A DNA stretch of 64,000 nt from Phallus indusiatus (Eukaryota; Basidiomycota; Agaricomycetes; Phallales; Phallaceae). Shown one piece after another: positions 1-10,400 of this stretch (position 1 is the stretch's first letter; each line of letters starts with the position of its first letter). Location of the stretch: NCBI GenBank assembly GCA_027605045.1, contig JAQFWX010000024.1, positions 558,001-622,000 on the forward strand, given 5' to 3'. Below the pieces are notes generated by a model. That model did not search any database and was not told where the DNA came from. It saw nothing but the letters and a program-made list of their open reading frames with translations. The translations under genes were made by a program, and so were the position numbers.

Positions 1-1621
1 ATTTACAAAATGGAGAGAGGGAAATATAAAGCAGGCCATCGAAAACGCGACGACCCTAGATTTCGATGCACTCAATTGGCTTTACACAACTTCTCCAGAT
101 AGAAGCGTTCATCGAATGATTGCACGATGTGCAGCTATACATCCAATCATCAGTAAACGATTTGCATACGATACTTACATCGATGTCCGGCAGACTTTGG
201 ACTTCAGTAAAAAGAATATTACGGATTTGCGTTATGGCTTATGTTTGGGTATTCAAACTTATCCCGGCGATGAATGGCGCCTTTTCCGTTATGAACCTGA
301 TGTGGCGGAAAGTCAGCTCGAAGAAGCCGAGTATCAAAGCTATCTTCGAATTGCAAACAAAGTATTAGATCACAATCGTCTCCAAACTCTGCATACTGCC
401 ATCGACGAGAATCTCAAACTTCCGCTGGTCATGTGGTGCTATGTCCTGGAGAGGGCGCCACGGGATGCTGCAGTAGTCGTGCAGATACTTACACGTGGAC
501 AAAATGGTTTATTCAGATGGAAATTCGATCCCACCCGCGACACTATACGTAACGCCGGTGCCATACTCTTCAATAGTAACGAACTGGGACTGTGGAAGTT
601 TGAACTCCTATTCCGTTATTTTGAACTTGGTACACCCGACTACTCCTCGGAAGCTAAATCATTCAAAACACGTTATCTCCTCCTGGTCACCGTCTATCGT
701 AACCTTACTTCTGATCAGCCGCTCATTCCGGAAAAACAACAGAGGCAGAAGTCTTTGCAAAATCTATTTGGTAACTTCCGCTTCTGGGTTAATTCTTTCA
801 CTCAACTAAACTCATTTGAGAACTCCCTTACCTTTTTTAATGATATCTTCTGTAACGACTCATTCTGGTGCGAGTCTATGACGAATCAAATCAAGTGTAA
901 GGCGGCACAGTGTCTGGGCTTAATATCTGTTTCGGTGGTCAGTGACGCAGCTAACAACATACCTTTTACCAAATACGGCGATCTCTGTCTCGTATATAAA
1001 TGGTTTTCACGGGATCATCTTAATTCACGTCTTTTATGGCACACACCTCCCTTGTTCATACTGTTGCTCGTGCCACAGAACCGCAGACATCTGCGCAGGA
1101 TCCTTTCGAATGACCCAGAGGCCCTATCCCACCTTTCACAATGTCTCCAACATTTGAAGAACTATTACCGTAATCACGAAGCCGGTGAACACATACGTCC
1201 AATTATAATCGACCTCCTCAAATCTGCAGGCCCAAAAACGACCCTGTTCACCGTCCTTTATAGCTCACATGTGCTTGTACAATTTTGGGGATTGCTGGCG
1301 TTCTGCGATCGAGACACGGAACAAGAAGAGTTTTTCTCGCTCGTGAAATCGCAGCTGAACGACTCGGAGGAGAGGTTGAATGAACTGTTCGCTGCCATCA
1401 GTGAACAGGCACGGTCTGATGGTCTGCCAGATATACAGGCTGTCAAATACTGGGGGGCTGACAAAAGCACATATACCATTCGTAATATCTTCCGGGCTTC
1501 TGAACGTGGTTTTAGACAATTCCTTGGTGACATGTCATACCCGAAACTCAAGTCCGCTGCCGAGCAATCTGCACCCAAGGGTGCAGTATCGGACGAATTG
1601 AAGGATCTTGATATTGAATAA
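1..1621 (+). CDS. DUF6535-family protein, 3' part (5' end outside window)
   Basis: The reading frame is open from base 2 and continuous to TAA at 1619-1621, so the gene starts before the window. The first visible residues, FTKWREGNIKQAIENAT, match FTKWREENIKKAVKNAT in the second copy at about 59.3 kb, and the match runs on through RSVHRMIARCAAIHPII and FELGTPDYSSEAKSF to the C-terminus (LLVPQNRRHLRRILSNDP). The second copy carries the DUF6535 transmembrane domain upstream of this point, so only the soluble helical C-terminal part, about 540 residues, is visible here. No frameshift is seen, unlike the second copy. This copy ends at KDLDIE, whereas the other copy has one more small exon. DUF6535 is an Agaricomycete family with no assigned function. 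The family call rests on the paralogue; function is unknown. Confidence 0.85.
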   Translation, partial: FTKWREGNIKQAIENATTLDFDALNWLYTTSPDRSVHRMIARCAAIHPIISKRFAYDTYIDVRQTLDFSKKNITDLRYGLCLGIQTYPGDEWRLFRYEPDVAESQLEEAEYQSYLRIANKVLDHNRLQTLHTAIDENLKLPLVMWCYVLERAPRDAAVVVQILTRGQNGLFRWKFDPTRDTIRNAGAILFNSNELGLWKFELLFRYFELGTPDYSSEAKSFKTRYLLLVTVYRNLTSDQPLIPEKQQRQKSLQNLFGNFRFWVNSFTQLNSFENSLTFFNDIFCNDSFWCESMTNQIKCKAAQCLGLISVSVVSDAANNIPFTKYGDLCLVYKWFSRDHLNSRLLWHTPPLFILLLVPQNRRHLRRILSNDPEALSHLSQCLQHLKNYYRNHEAGEHIRPIIIDLLKSAGPKTTLFTVLYSSHVLVQFWGLLAFCDRDTEQEEFFSLVKSQLNDSEERLNELFAAISEQARSDGLPDIQAVKYWGADKSTYTIRNIFRASERGFRQFLGDMSYPKLKSAAEQSAPKGAVSDELKDLDIE

Positions 1622-2769
1622 CATGCCTAAGTTGCACTCTAATGGGTTTTCTACCTTCTTCATCCTCGGTCTGTTTGATAAAGTATACAGCATAAACACT
1701 TTCGCGCTAATAAAGTACCATTACCGATGTTTTTCGCTAAAAAGATTTCCGTCAGATGGGTCCCAGTAACAATTACAGAAGAGAATATGTGGAACGTACT
1801 AAAAAAACCGTTTTCTTGTTCATCAGTTTCAACACGATTGACCTAGGTGAAACCCTGCAGGGGATGAATTTGCATAAACGTCGGCGTGACAACAACGAAT
1901 ACGTGGAATTTTCGATACCCACTAGGCGTCGTCGACTTGGCCTCTGTCAATTGTCGTCTTCTCAGGATCTCCAGAGGACACATTGTACATACCCAGAAGC
2001 GAATACGGGGAACGTGGGTTTATCTCAATACCAGCTTCTAATACATGAAGTATCTGTAACGCTTTTGTGAGCTAGGATAACAAGCGCAAACGTTATCGAC
2101 ATTTACCACCCATGCTCGTCATAAAAATCATCAAGAACGCCGACTTGAATGTGATTATGCTCGCGAGGTTGCTAATAGTGACTTGTTCAGCCAAAGGCCC
2201 GTGCGATTCATTCAGGTCTCGTGGCGGAAGGATAAAGTGAGAGAGGTTCATGAAACGCGGTGTATCGAAATTGTACAACCCCCAGTTGAAGGGCAGAGAT
2301 AAAAAAAAAAAGTAGGAAGCTCGCGAAGTCCCCAGAGAATAGTACAAAAGTTACACCATATGGTAGAACGACTCGCAGTGTGTCTATACCCGCTCTTGTT
2401 TATTGTAAGTCATGAATTCGTCCTTTGCAAATAATTTATGGACCCTCATTTAGATCGTATGTACTGGCGGAAAGATCCGCTCTCCCTTGATGGACGACGG
2501 AACGGAAATGTTTCTATGTCATGTACAGGATCCAAATCGTTAGAATATCACAAGAAGCATTATAACCCACCGTTGATTTCTCGAATAGGAGGTTGTACTT
2601 CATGTGATTGTATAAGCTCCAAATCGCAAGAGAACTCGCGAAGAGTCCATCTAAAGCTTATCAGTCGAAACCAATTCATATGTGAACTTTTTTAATATCA
2701 TATTGTCTAAAAACATACGAAAAGTACAATGATTATCATAAAAGGCTTGCAGCATGCCGCGCCACGGTA
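1622..2769. other. intergenic region between DUF6535 copy and TFIIF alpha
   Basis: About 1.15 kb without a supportable gene. Short open frames at 1756-2070 (+), 2093-2347 (-) and 2438-2695 (+) have no recognisable domain and no splice-consistent extension. The last 100 bases are AT-rich and would hold the 3' UTR of the convergent TFIIF alpha gene. Confidence 0.5.
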
Positions 2770-4612
2770 CTAGTTCTTCAAGGTTAAATTTTTGTCCTTA
2801 TCGATGAGAGCAATCTTCTTTATGATTGCCCTGAAATCGACCCTGGATTTCTCGTCGCTTAAATAGCACCTGAATTCCTTTATTACATCCGACTGACTGA
2901 CGACCTCGTGCTCTTTTTTGTGCAAAAATGTGATGACCATATCCTCGGTCAACGTACTCAGCTTCTGTTTTTTGTGACTCGACCCATCTGCATCGATGTT
3001 GGTAGTCGTAGAAGGATCGACACTGACAAGAGGCCCTACATTCTCATCTGCCGCCTTCCGTTTGAGACCGGCATGATCTTCCACGTTTGATGGGGCCATG
3101 TCAGTCTGCAGCTGGATGAGATTGCTTGGAAGAACGGAAGTGTTATGTGAAATATAGTGGATGAATCTCTCAGATTCTGACTCTTGATCCATAACAGCAG
3201 GTTCGTTTAAAAGAAAGACATTGTAATCGTCTTCTTCCTCTTCCTAGCAGATAGTCAAACCATCTTGAGAAAGGTGGAATAGAACACAGAGCACATACCG
3301 AATTGTATGGATCTTCCTCTTCACTGTCATAGATTTCATCTTCCCCTTTCCGCTTCACTAATCTTCTGATGGCTCTTCCTGCTTTGGTTAGCTCAACCTC
3401 TTCCATATCATCATCTTCGTTGTCCTCTTCACTCTCCTTTCTCTTCCGATATTGTTTCTTCAAACGTCTCTGAGAGAAGGATCAGTCTGAGTAAGGGGGA
3501 AAATGAAAATAACAATCGCACCTCGAATTCTCTCACGTCTTCCTCATTTCCATCCATCCTAGTTTCGTCGTCGTCATCTGCAAATTCTTCCTCATACTCC
3601 GCTTCTTCCATTGCGTCTTCCTCAATAACCCTATTTTTCCGCTTTCTGGAAATTCTCCCTTCCTCATCATCATCGTCCCTAAAGAGTTCGTCGTTGTCGT
3701 CTTCCTCCTCACCATCATCGTGATCTTTTATTTCTGATCTGAGTCGGCTGCTGACCCATGCATCATTAGAATCTCTAGAATGTTGTATTCTGGCTTGCTA
3801 AGGCGAACTAGGTAACCTCCGACGTCATCGGAACGAAATGAACTCACCTCGGCTTCTGCTTTTGCCTGTCTCTCTTTCGCATTCATCGTCGGCTTGTTAA
3901 ATTTATAAAAGCGATTGGAACGTATAAATCGGATCGTCCGACCCGCCATAGAGAAGAGGGCATGCGTTTGGCTTCGTTCTGGATCGAGCAAATGTCCCGA
4001 CCAGACTTGAGCAGGGGTCGTCGATGATGTACTTGTACCAATGAGATCGTCGACCACCCCAGGTTTGGATTCCTGGGGTGCTTCTTCGATTACCCAGGGA
4101 TACGCCTCCTCTACTAACAATTTGCGTGTTTCTTCAGGAATCACCTGCACTTCCCTCATTTTTCTCTTTGCCCGCTTATTTAGCTTAGACGCGTCATCGG
4201 TAGTAGCATCTTTGCTTGACCCTGCTGGAGCAACAACCTTTCCATCAGATCCAACCATAACGAATCGCCCGTCGAAACCAATGACGGGTCTACCATCCCT
4301 TCCACGCATCATTTCCGTCGGAAGAGTTTTATCGGGGTCGGATCCGCTAACTTTGGGGTCGGCACTTGATTCAGGTGGGGGATAGTCCTTCCGATTGAGT
4401 TTAATGGGAGGGTTCCATTTCTCAGGCTCGATTTCGTCTCTCTCTATTGGAACCGCGAACTTCATGACGTTATAGTTCCACCCTTGATTTGGTGTGGAAA
4501 CTATTTGGAAGTCGGTGAACGTACCCAAAAACCGGGGTCTATTGTGGCGACCTGGAAGTCTCGCTGTGCTCTTCGAGCGAGAGACGGAAAACGATGATTG
4601 TGAATTAGACAT
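2770..4612 (-). CDS. TFG1: Transcription initiation factor IIF subunit alpha (RAP74/Tfg1)
   Basis: Large subunit of TFIIF, which binds RNA polymerase II in the nucleus and brings it to the preinitiation complex. I read four exons, all joined in phase 0: 4612-3848, 3797-3522, 3469-3299 and 3243-2770, giving about 561 residues. Introns are 47-55 bp with clear GT..AG ends. The N-terminal part holds the RAP74 dimerisation region (WNYNVMKFAVPIERDEI, then HALFSMAGRTIRFIRSNRFY). The middle is a long acidic Asp/Glu and Lys-rich linker, as in the family. The C-terminus is the winged helix used to contact the FCP1 phosphatase (TEDMVITFLHKKEHEVVSQS ... IIKKIALIDKDKNLTLKN). Acidic linker exons are easily called as separate small genes, but the phase and family order show one gene. 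Confidence 0.9.
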
Positions 4613-5042
4613 TGATGTTTCAAATTGTTTTTTGGGATTGTGTTGTTGTGTGAAATAGAGTAGAGGGAGTGGAGGGGCGTGGCGTGTAGGAAAGATGAGA
4701 TTTCAAAACAAGGAGCGGGTTGTTTTAGTCTCTTTCTTGTGCGCACCTTAAGTACCAATGACAAGGCATGTCCATGGACCTTGGACAGGTACTGAAAATC
4801 AATAAGATGATTTTCGGGTGTCCGGGACATGCTTTGAGGCCGTCCTAACACTCATGACGCTCGGCAATTCCATTCCAAGGAATAGACCGGGACCTGAAGT
4901 CTCTTCGCGTTAGGGTCGACGTCCAGTTCTAATGGTTCAGGATGGGGTCACTCAATCAGGGCGCGCCAGTATCCTTCGAGGTTTTAAGAAACTTGTTTAT
5001 GTTAAAGCAAGCGTACCCTATCAATATCTTTAGCTAGGTATA
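4613..5042. other. intergenic, promoter side of TFIIF alpha
   Basis: 430 bases between the start of TFIIF alpha and the stop of the next minus-strand gene. A pyrimidine/purine-rich stretch just upstream of the TFIIF alpha ATG is consistent with a promoter and 5' UTR. No coding signal was found. Confidence 0.4.
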
Positions 5043-5759
5043 CTATCCATTAAAATCGGTTTCTTCGTTGACAGCGGCATCAGCGTCTTTGCCATTGCTT
5101 TCTGTATCCACATAGACCGCACTGTCACCAGGAGTTCTCAATTCAACAACGAAGGGCTGATGTACATGCTGCACCACAGTTCGAAATTGTAGGGTCGGTA
5201 GCGTGACCTGATCAACTTCTATTGCGTTTTGTCGACGAAGGTCCAATGTATAATTGACAACCAAGATAGCTGGAAAGCTGAAATGATGACTTAGAGGACT
5301 GATTAATCTTTATTGCTCAATGTTATATACCTGCTTTGATAGTAAAATATGGAAGTTCAAACAACGGGCTAGTGAGATCAGCAATGGAAGCTTGAGATAA
5401 ACGCAGTCCAGGAAGTGGTTGGGAAATGGTCTGGACCACTTTGCTAAGACGTGTGACACCGCCAAAAGTCACAAAGCTTTTGTCCACATCTTCCTGTCCC
5501 TAACACCAAACGTTATATTCATGGCATCTGCTTAATACACGGTAAGTTCCTCATAATTTCCCCTTCAAATTCCAAATATAATACAATGGTTGAAGAATTT
5601 ACGTTCTCTGATCCAATAATCCCCAAAAGCCGATCCCTCTCAACCTTCTTCGTCTCCTAATCCACCTCGGCCATCAAACGCAAAACGAGGACTAGATTAC
5701 ACCCCAATGGTCTCCAAACAGTCTACAAGTGCATGTTTCACATCGTCTCCCGACGAACG
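5043..5759 (-). CDS. unrecognised multi-exon protein, C-terminal exons (5' end unresolved)
   Basis: Four consecutive exons chain in phase. They are 5759-5703 (5' limit unresolved; SSGDDVKHALVDCLETIG), 5656-5603 (ETKKVERDRLLGIIGSEN), 5499-5331 (VTFGGVTRLSKVVQTISQ ... FELPYFTIKA) and 5269-5043 (ILVVNYTLDLRRQNAIEVDQ ... TDFNG, stop). Introns are 46, 103 and 61 bp with GT..AG ends. The second exon looks like part of a charged helix, and the last two have alternating hydrophobic strands. I do not recognise the family and assign no function. Upstream there is a candidate ATG near 5842, but I could not find an intron that links it in frame, so either the true first exon is missing from this model or the gene is decayed at its 5' end. 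Confidence 0.5.
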
Positions 5760-5842
5760 CGACCCTCACCAAGTCAGTATATTGATTGGATATACCTCCT
5801 GGTTTTAGGGTACGATTACACTATTGTCGCAAGTTGTTCATG

Positions 5843-7190
5843 AGCCCTAATTGATCCTTTGACGTGCCAGTAACCCCTAGCCTCTGTTCATAAATACTCT
5901 ACGACATGCGACGTATATTCTACGCTTTCGTTTTCCTCTCGCAAACCTTATTGTCCGATGACAATATTTTGGTAAGCCTTTATAAAACTCTGACATTGGC
6001 CGTATTGCTTAGAACCATGTTGTTTAGTACTTGGGAAACAACTTATATTACTTGTACACTTCGCGTTATGTTGTTGAGAGGCATTTGCTATTGATTGTCA
6101 CAGGCATCATCACCATCTGGTCAAGAGCGGCATACCACGCACGTTCAATAGTCCATCTCGGGAACGGCTTTGCGTTTGGCTTCAGCTTTTGCCCACGCGC
6201 ACATGTCCCGGCTCAACGCTCAGCAATAGTCATGATCACCAGCTTAGTGAAACCGATGTGAGCCCGTATCCCTCATTTTTACAGAGTGCATCTTCCCGTT
6301 GCTTATACTGGTCAACAGGTGTCGAACCTTCCTTTCCAAACCATCCTTTTTTCTGACACCCCACCTCCATAAACAGTATTGGAATCACACTCAACCTCTT
6401 GGTTTCAATAGGTTTCAACTTAGTGGCAAGGGAAGTTTTTTTTACTTCATCAATTTCATACCGGTGTCACGGGTTAGATAACCTGAAAACACGATCGAGG
6501 AGCTAAGTTTAACTTGCGTCGATCACTTTGGTTTGGCCCAAATGCACGTGACAAATAGACCAGTAAGACATAAATACGAGGCCCATCTGGCATGTTTGGA
6601 CCGCTATAGTCTCTCCGGTATTTTCTCTCTCTCTTCACATTACAACAAGTCCTCATTGATTATTTCACTTAGGCCCGTCCAGTGTGCTCTTCGCATCAAT
6701 GTATGTCAAACATGACGGGACTTTTTTGATGGTCAGTGTTTATTTTTGGCTGCTAACGAATTGTCGAGTCTCTGAAGCGTTGTTTTTTGTTGCAGTTCAA
6801 TGGGTTCAATAACGCCGCAGTGAGTGTCGCAGCTTAGTTTATTAACGGAGATTAACACCGTCTAGCAGGCAAATATACCCAGTGTATTACCAAGTCCGGA
6901 GAGATTCACGCCAGTTAACTGTATGGATGGTGCATTGCGCAGGTTTTGAGTCAAAGGTAGACATTGAGAGAGAGGCTGTATCACTTAGACGTAATAATTT
7001 CATACCTATATAATGTCTCATAATGTATATACATCTGGCTTGTGAATACACTACCGATTACTATACTTCCTATGCAGCACGCTTGAGTAGACATAAGGTA
7101 AAAGTAAGATATGTGTATTGACAAAGATTATTACAATTTGTACACGGCATTTGGTATACAAGGTAATGAATTGAAATCCCATAAGCTTTG
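5843..7190. other. non-coding, no gene seen
   Basis: The start of a gene-poor tract. Short frames at 5906-6094, 6031-6261, 6299-6481 and 6533-6715 carry no family signature and no conserved splice chain. The first has some hydrophobic residues but no cleavable signal peptide or CAAX end. Confidence 0.4.
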
Positions 7191-7480
7191 GGCGATGTGC
7201 ACCGGCTCATGAGGACAGTGCAAGTTATCAGTCTGATGTGACCCAATAGGGCGACATAAGTTTTATACTATCAATCAGCCTTATGGCATTCCCAAGCCTT
7301 AGGCCAATGTGCAGGCGCTGATGAGTAGCGGACGAGGGTGCCCATAAGCCTTACGAACCTTACGGCCTTACGGGGCTCATGAGGGCCTTATGAAGAGCTC
7401 ATGATGTCGGTGCTTTTTTATCGATACAGGCCACAGTCGTGACTAGCGCGTGACGCGTGACTCGTGACATCAACCGACAT
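7180..7480. repeat. degenerate repeat-like patch (CATAAG/CTCATGAG and GTGAC motifs)
   Basis: The bases from about 7180 to 7400 contain recurring words such as cccataagc, ctcatgagg, ccttatg and gatgtgca. Some lie in inverted relation, for example ggctcatgagggccttatga. This is followed at 7439-7468 by four GTGAC words spaced 11, 7 and 7 bases apart (gtgactagcgcgtgacgcgt then gactcgtgac). The texture is unlike the surrounding AT-rich DNA and resembles eroded transposon ends or a simple-repeat array. No transposase frame is present, so the class cannot be assigned. Confidence 0.4.
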
Positions 7481-10400
7481 TCAAAGTCAGCACTTGGTTT
7501 CAACCATGCCACTTTGGGCCACGGCAAGCACATAGATTCAGAATCTAAAAGCATCATAAATTTTCTCGGTTGACACAAGAACGCGCCTTAGTTCTACGTT
7601 GCATAAGTATGGTACGAAATAGGGTCTGACGACATGCGATCATCTTCCGGAGTTCTTCATGATACGCGCGACTCATTCGGATTAATATCTTTCAAACAAT
7701 ACGTCAGATGTGTCGCCTTACAAGCTGTGCAGAACGTCCTGAACTCATCGAGATTGAGGGTGAATGTGCAAAGGTAACCTCAAAGACCCAACGCCGGCCA
7801 CTAGTGTGCCCGGCACAAGACGTTTAGTATGACTTTTCATTTAGCCCCGGTCGTTTTAGGCTGACAACATTTACGGTTTACTTGCACTACAGTGCTAATG
7901 CTGGAACCCCATCGTTTCCAATAACGTCGATAGACAATTAAAAAGTTGGTAAAACGCTATACTTGTTATTCAAGTAATGTCTGTCCTTATTCTTATTTTT
8001 TAGATGCTACTCTATACCGAGATTCTTCTATGAAATTATCTCTATGAATCAGGGCTTCCTCCCCAAATTCATTGGAGACCCTGGAGTTTCGTGCGATGTC
8101 GTTTTATCATCAAAACCTTTCTATAAAACGTGAGGGGTAAAACAACATAAACGCTAACCGCCAGACCAAGGGGCCTTGTATCGCCATTACCATTGGTTTA
8201 ATTAAGTTATAAAGAATCATTCTCGGAAGTAGTCGTTTTCGGATGACTTTCCGTGCCGGGGACCCCTACTTGCGCCAAATCGTATGGGTTGCGCTAGATT
8301 TCGCTCAATATTACCTGATCTAAATTAATCTCTATATTCAAAGTTCGATCACGGAAATGTCTCGCTGTAATTCTGTGCTCCTTTCGGCTTATCAAATTCC
8401 TGTCAAGGTAAGCTAGGTAACCATCGTTGACAGGGGAAAATAACGCCTTTAGTAGGTTACGTTTATTATAGTGTCTTGTGGTACATATGTACGTCTATTA
8501 GGCCATCACTCACACGTTGAATCCTCAAGCTCGCTTATCTCACTTTCATCAATTGTTGGGAAATCATCAGCCTGGGTAATATTTTTCCATAAGGACTTTA
8601 CGGAAGCAAGACGCTTAGTTATGACTACTCGGATCTTTTTGGCGGACACCGACTCAGAAAATTTGACCGCTTCTGAATCTCAGGTGAATTTTAGGTGAGT
8701 AGGCATTAGTATCATCGATGAAGAGCCTGTCCCGAGACTGTTATCTGTCAGTTTCCTATATGGCGCCAAAAGACCGAAGATTATCTTTATCACAGATATC
8801 AACAAACCAACTTGCAATGTGCAGGCGTTAACTACTATGAACGTTCATGGATATTTAGGCTCACAAGCCAATCTTGAGTTTTAAATTTATTAATGGGTCA
8901 ATTTGCCAATGAACCCTCCTATCATTTCATAACTGAACTGTAGACTTTCCAAAATTCAGTCTTGGGCACTATGTACGTTTGATGTGCCAGTAATTGCGAG
9001 GTTGGTGTCAAAATTGATGTCCAATAGCAAACGAACTTGAGCTTCGGCTCGGCGGCAGTCCACAATTTGTATCCATCCGCGGATCTTTTAGAGTTCAAAT
9101 TTGAAGTTTTAATCTCATACAGCCAAAAACCAAATTACATTAAATGTAAGATGTCGTTATGTTTGATGAACGCCCATAGCCAGTTCCGCGTCAAACACGA
9201 CACCAATTTAGATCTCATCGTTAGATCTTCCGAGTTCACTAGCACTCAGGACCATCCGCTCGCCTTTTTTCTTGGTGCCCAACAACTGTAACGATTACTC
9301 TTTATTCTCGAAATAGGGTAAAGAAAGAAAAAAAACAAAGACTTTGAAAGACAATAGGCATAGTTTATGAAGTTAACCCTGGACCTTCGAGGGTTTCAAA
9401 GGGAGATTCTCACAGAAAGTAAAGGTTCCCTTTGAACAAGGCCGACTCCCTTTCAACATCTTATTGTGCGATTATACTCAAAGGGCAGATGGATGAACAG
9501 ATATAGATCTAACGCCCGTATCCGGTAAACGATGCCCATCATCAGCACTTTCCCTATCAATACATTCTTCGTTGTCCAATAGGAACACACCTCCCGATAA
9601 GCCGGTGGATCGGTTGACTATTTCGGATAAAAATCGTCTTAATTTTAACAGCGAATACGAGTGCGAGGATTATCCCTTGATAAGTTTGAAAATCGACTAG
9701 CGAGATCCACGCCCTCCATTGCAATTGACGGATCGTAGGATTATTGGTCCATTTTCAGAAAGGTTTCTTCTCTTCTCAATAAGCTACCCACTTAAGGCCT
9801 CTTTACCTTCTTAGTGTCCGTGCGTTTGTAATGTTCGCACTAATTAAAGAACGTCGCTGGATTTCCTACTTGTGTTTTGGTTAATCGTATTGCAATGATA
9901 CTAAACTTCTTGAGAAGTCTTCCTCGACGGCGTACTACACGACGTTGACATTGACATTGACGTCAATTGTTTTAGTCAAGAAGAAAGGGGATGGGATCGT
10001 CCTGACTACCAATCTTCAAAATGTAGCAACCGTACTACTTTTTTTTTTCAGCCACGCTGTTTCAGTAATTCAAATGCTAAAAGCTTCACTCAATGGATTT
10101 TCAATGATGATGATGATGCATTGAATCTTACACGGTATGGCAGAATTGACGCCTGCTTTTAACTGGTTTGCCCCTCGCCCAAAGATTCTCAGCCGCCCTC
10201 GACTAGCCTAAAAGCTCCAACCAGTCGCAGGGTATAAGCGAACGCGGTCGAAGGAAGCTTGATGAGAGAAGTGTTTGTATTTGAAACGTGAACATTCTGA
10301 ATTCGCGTAGAGGTTGAAGAAGTGCACGTATGTTTATTTCCCTGATGCCTTGTGTTTTAGTATGTGACCTAATCGAGATCAATTGGAATGAATCATGCGA

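Noticed and set aside
120..368. Overlapping short plus-strand frame inside the DUF6535 gene
   Set aside because: Lies in another phase of a frame with strong paralogue support; no own domain.
4041..4385. Plus-strand open frame opposite TFIIF alpha exon 1
   Set aside because: Antisense shadow of a conserved coding exon.
5906..6094. Short hydrophobic frame considered as a mating pheromone precursor
   Set aside because: No CAAX end (ends ICY), no precursor layout, and no pheromone receptor gene nearby; the membrane proteins at 33-40 kb are DUF6533, not STE3.
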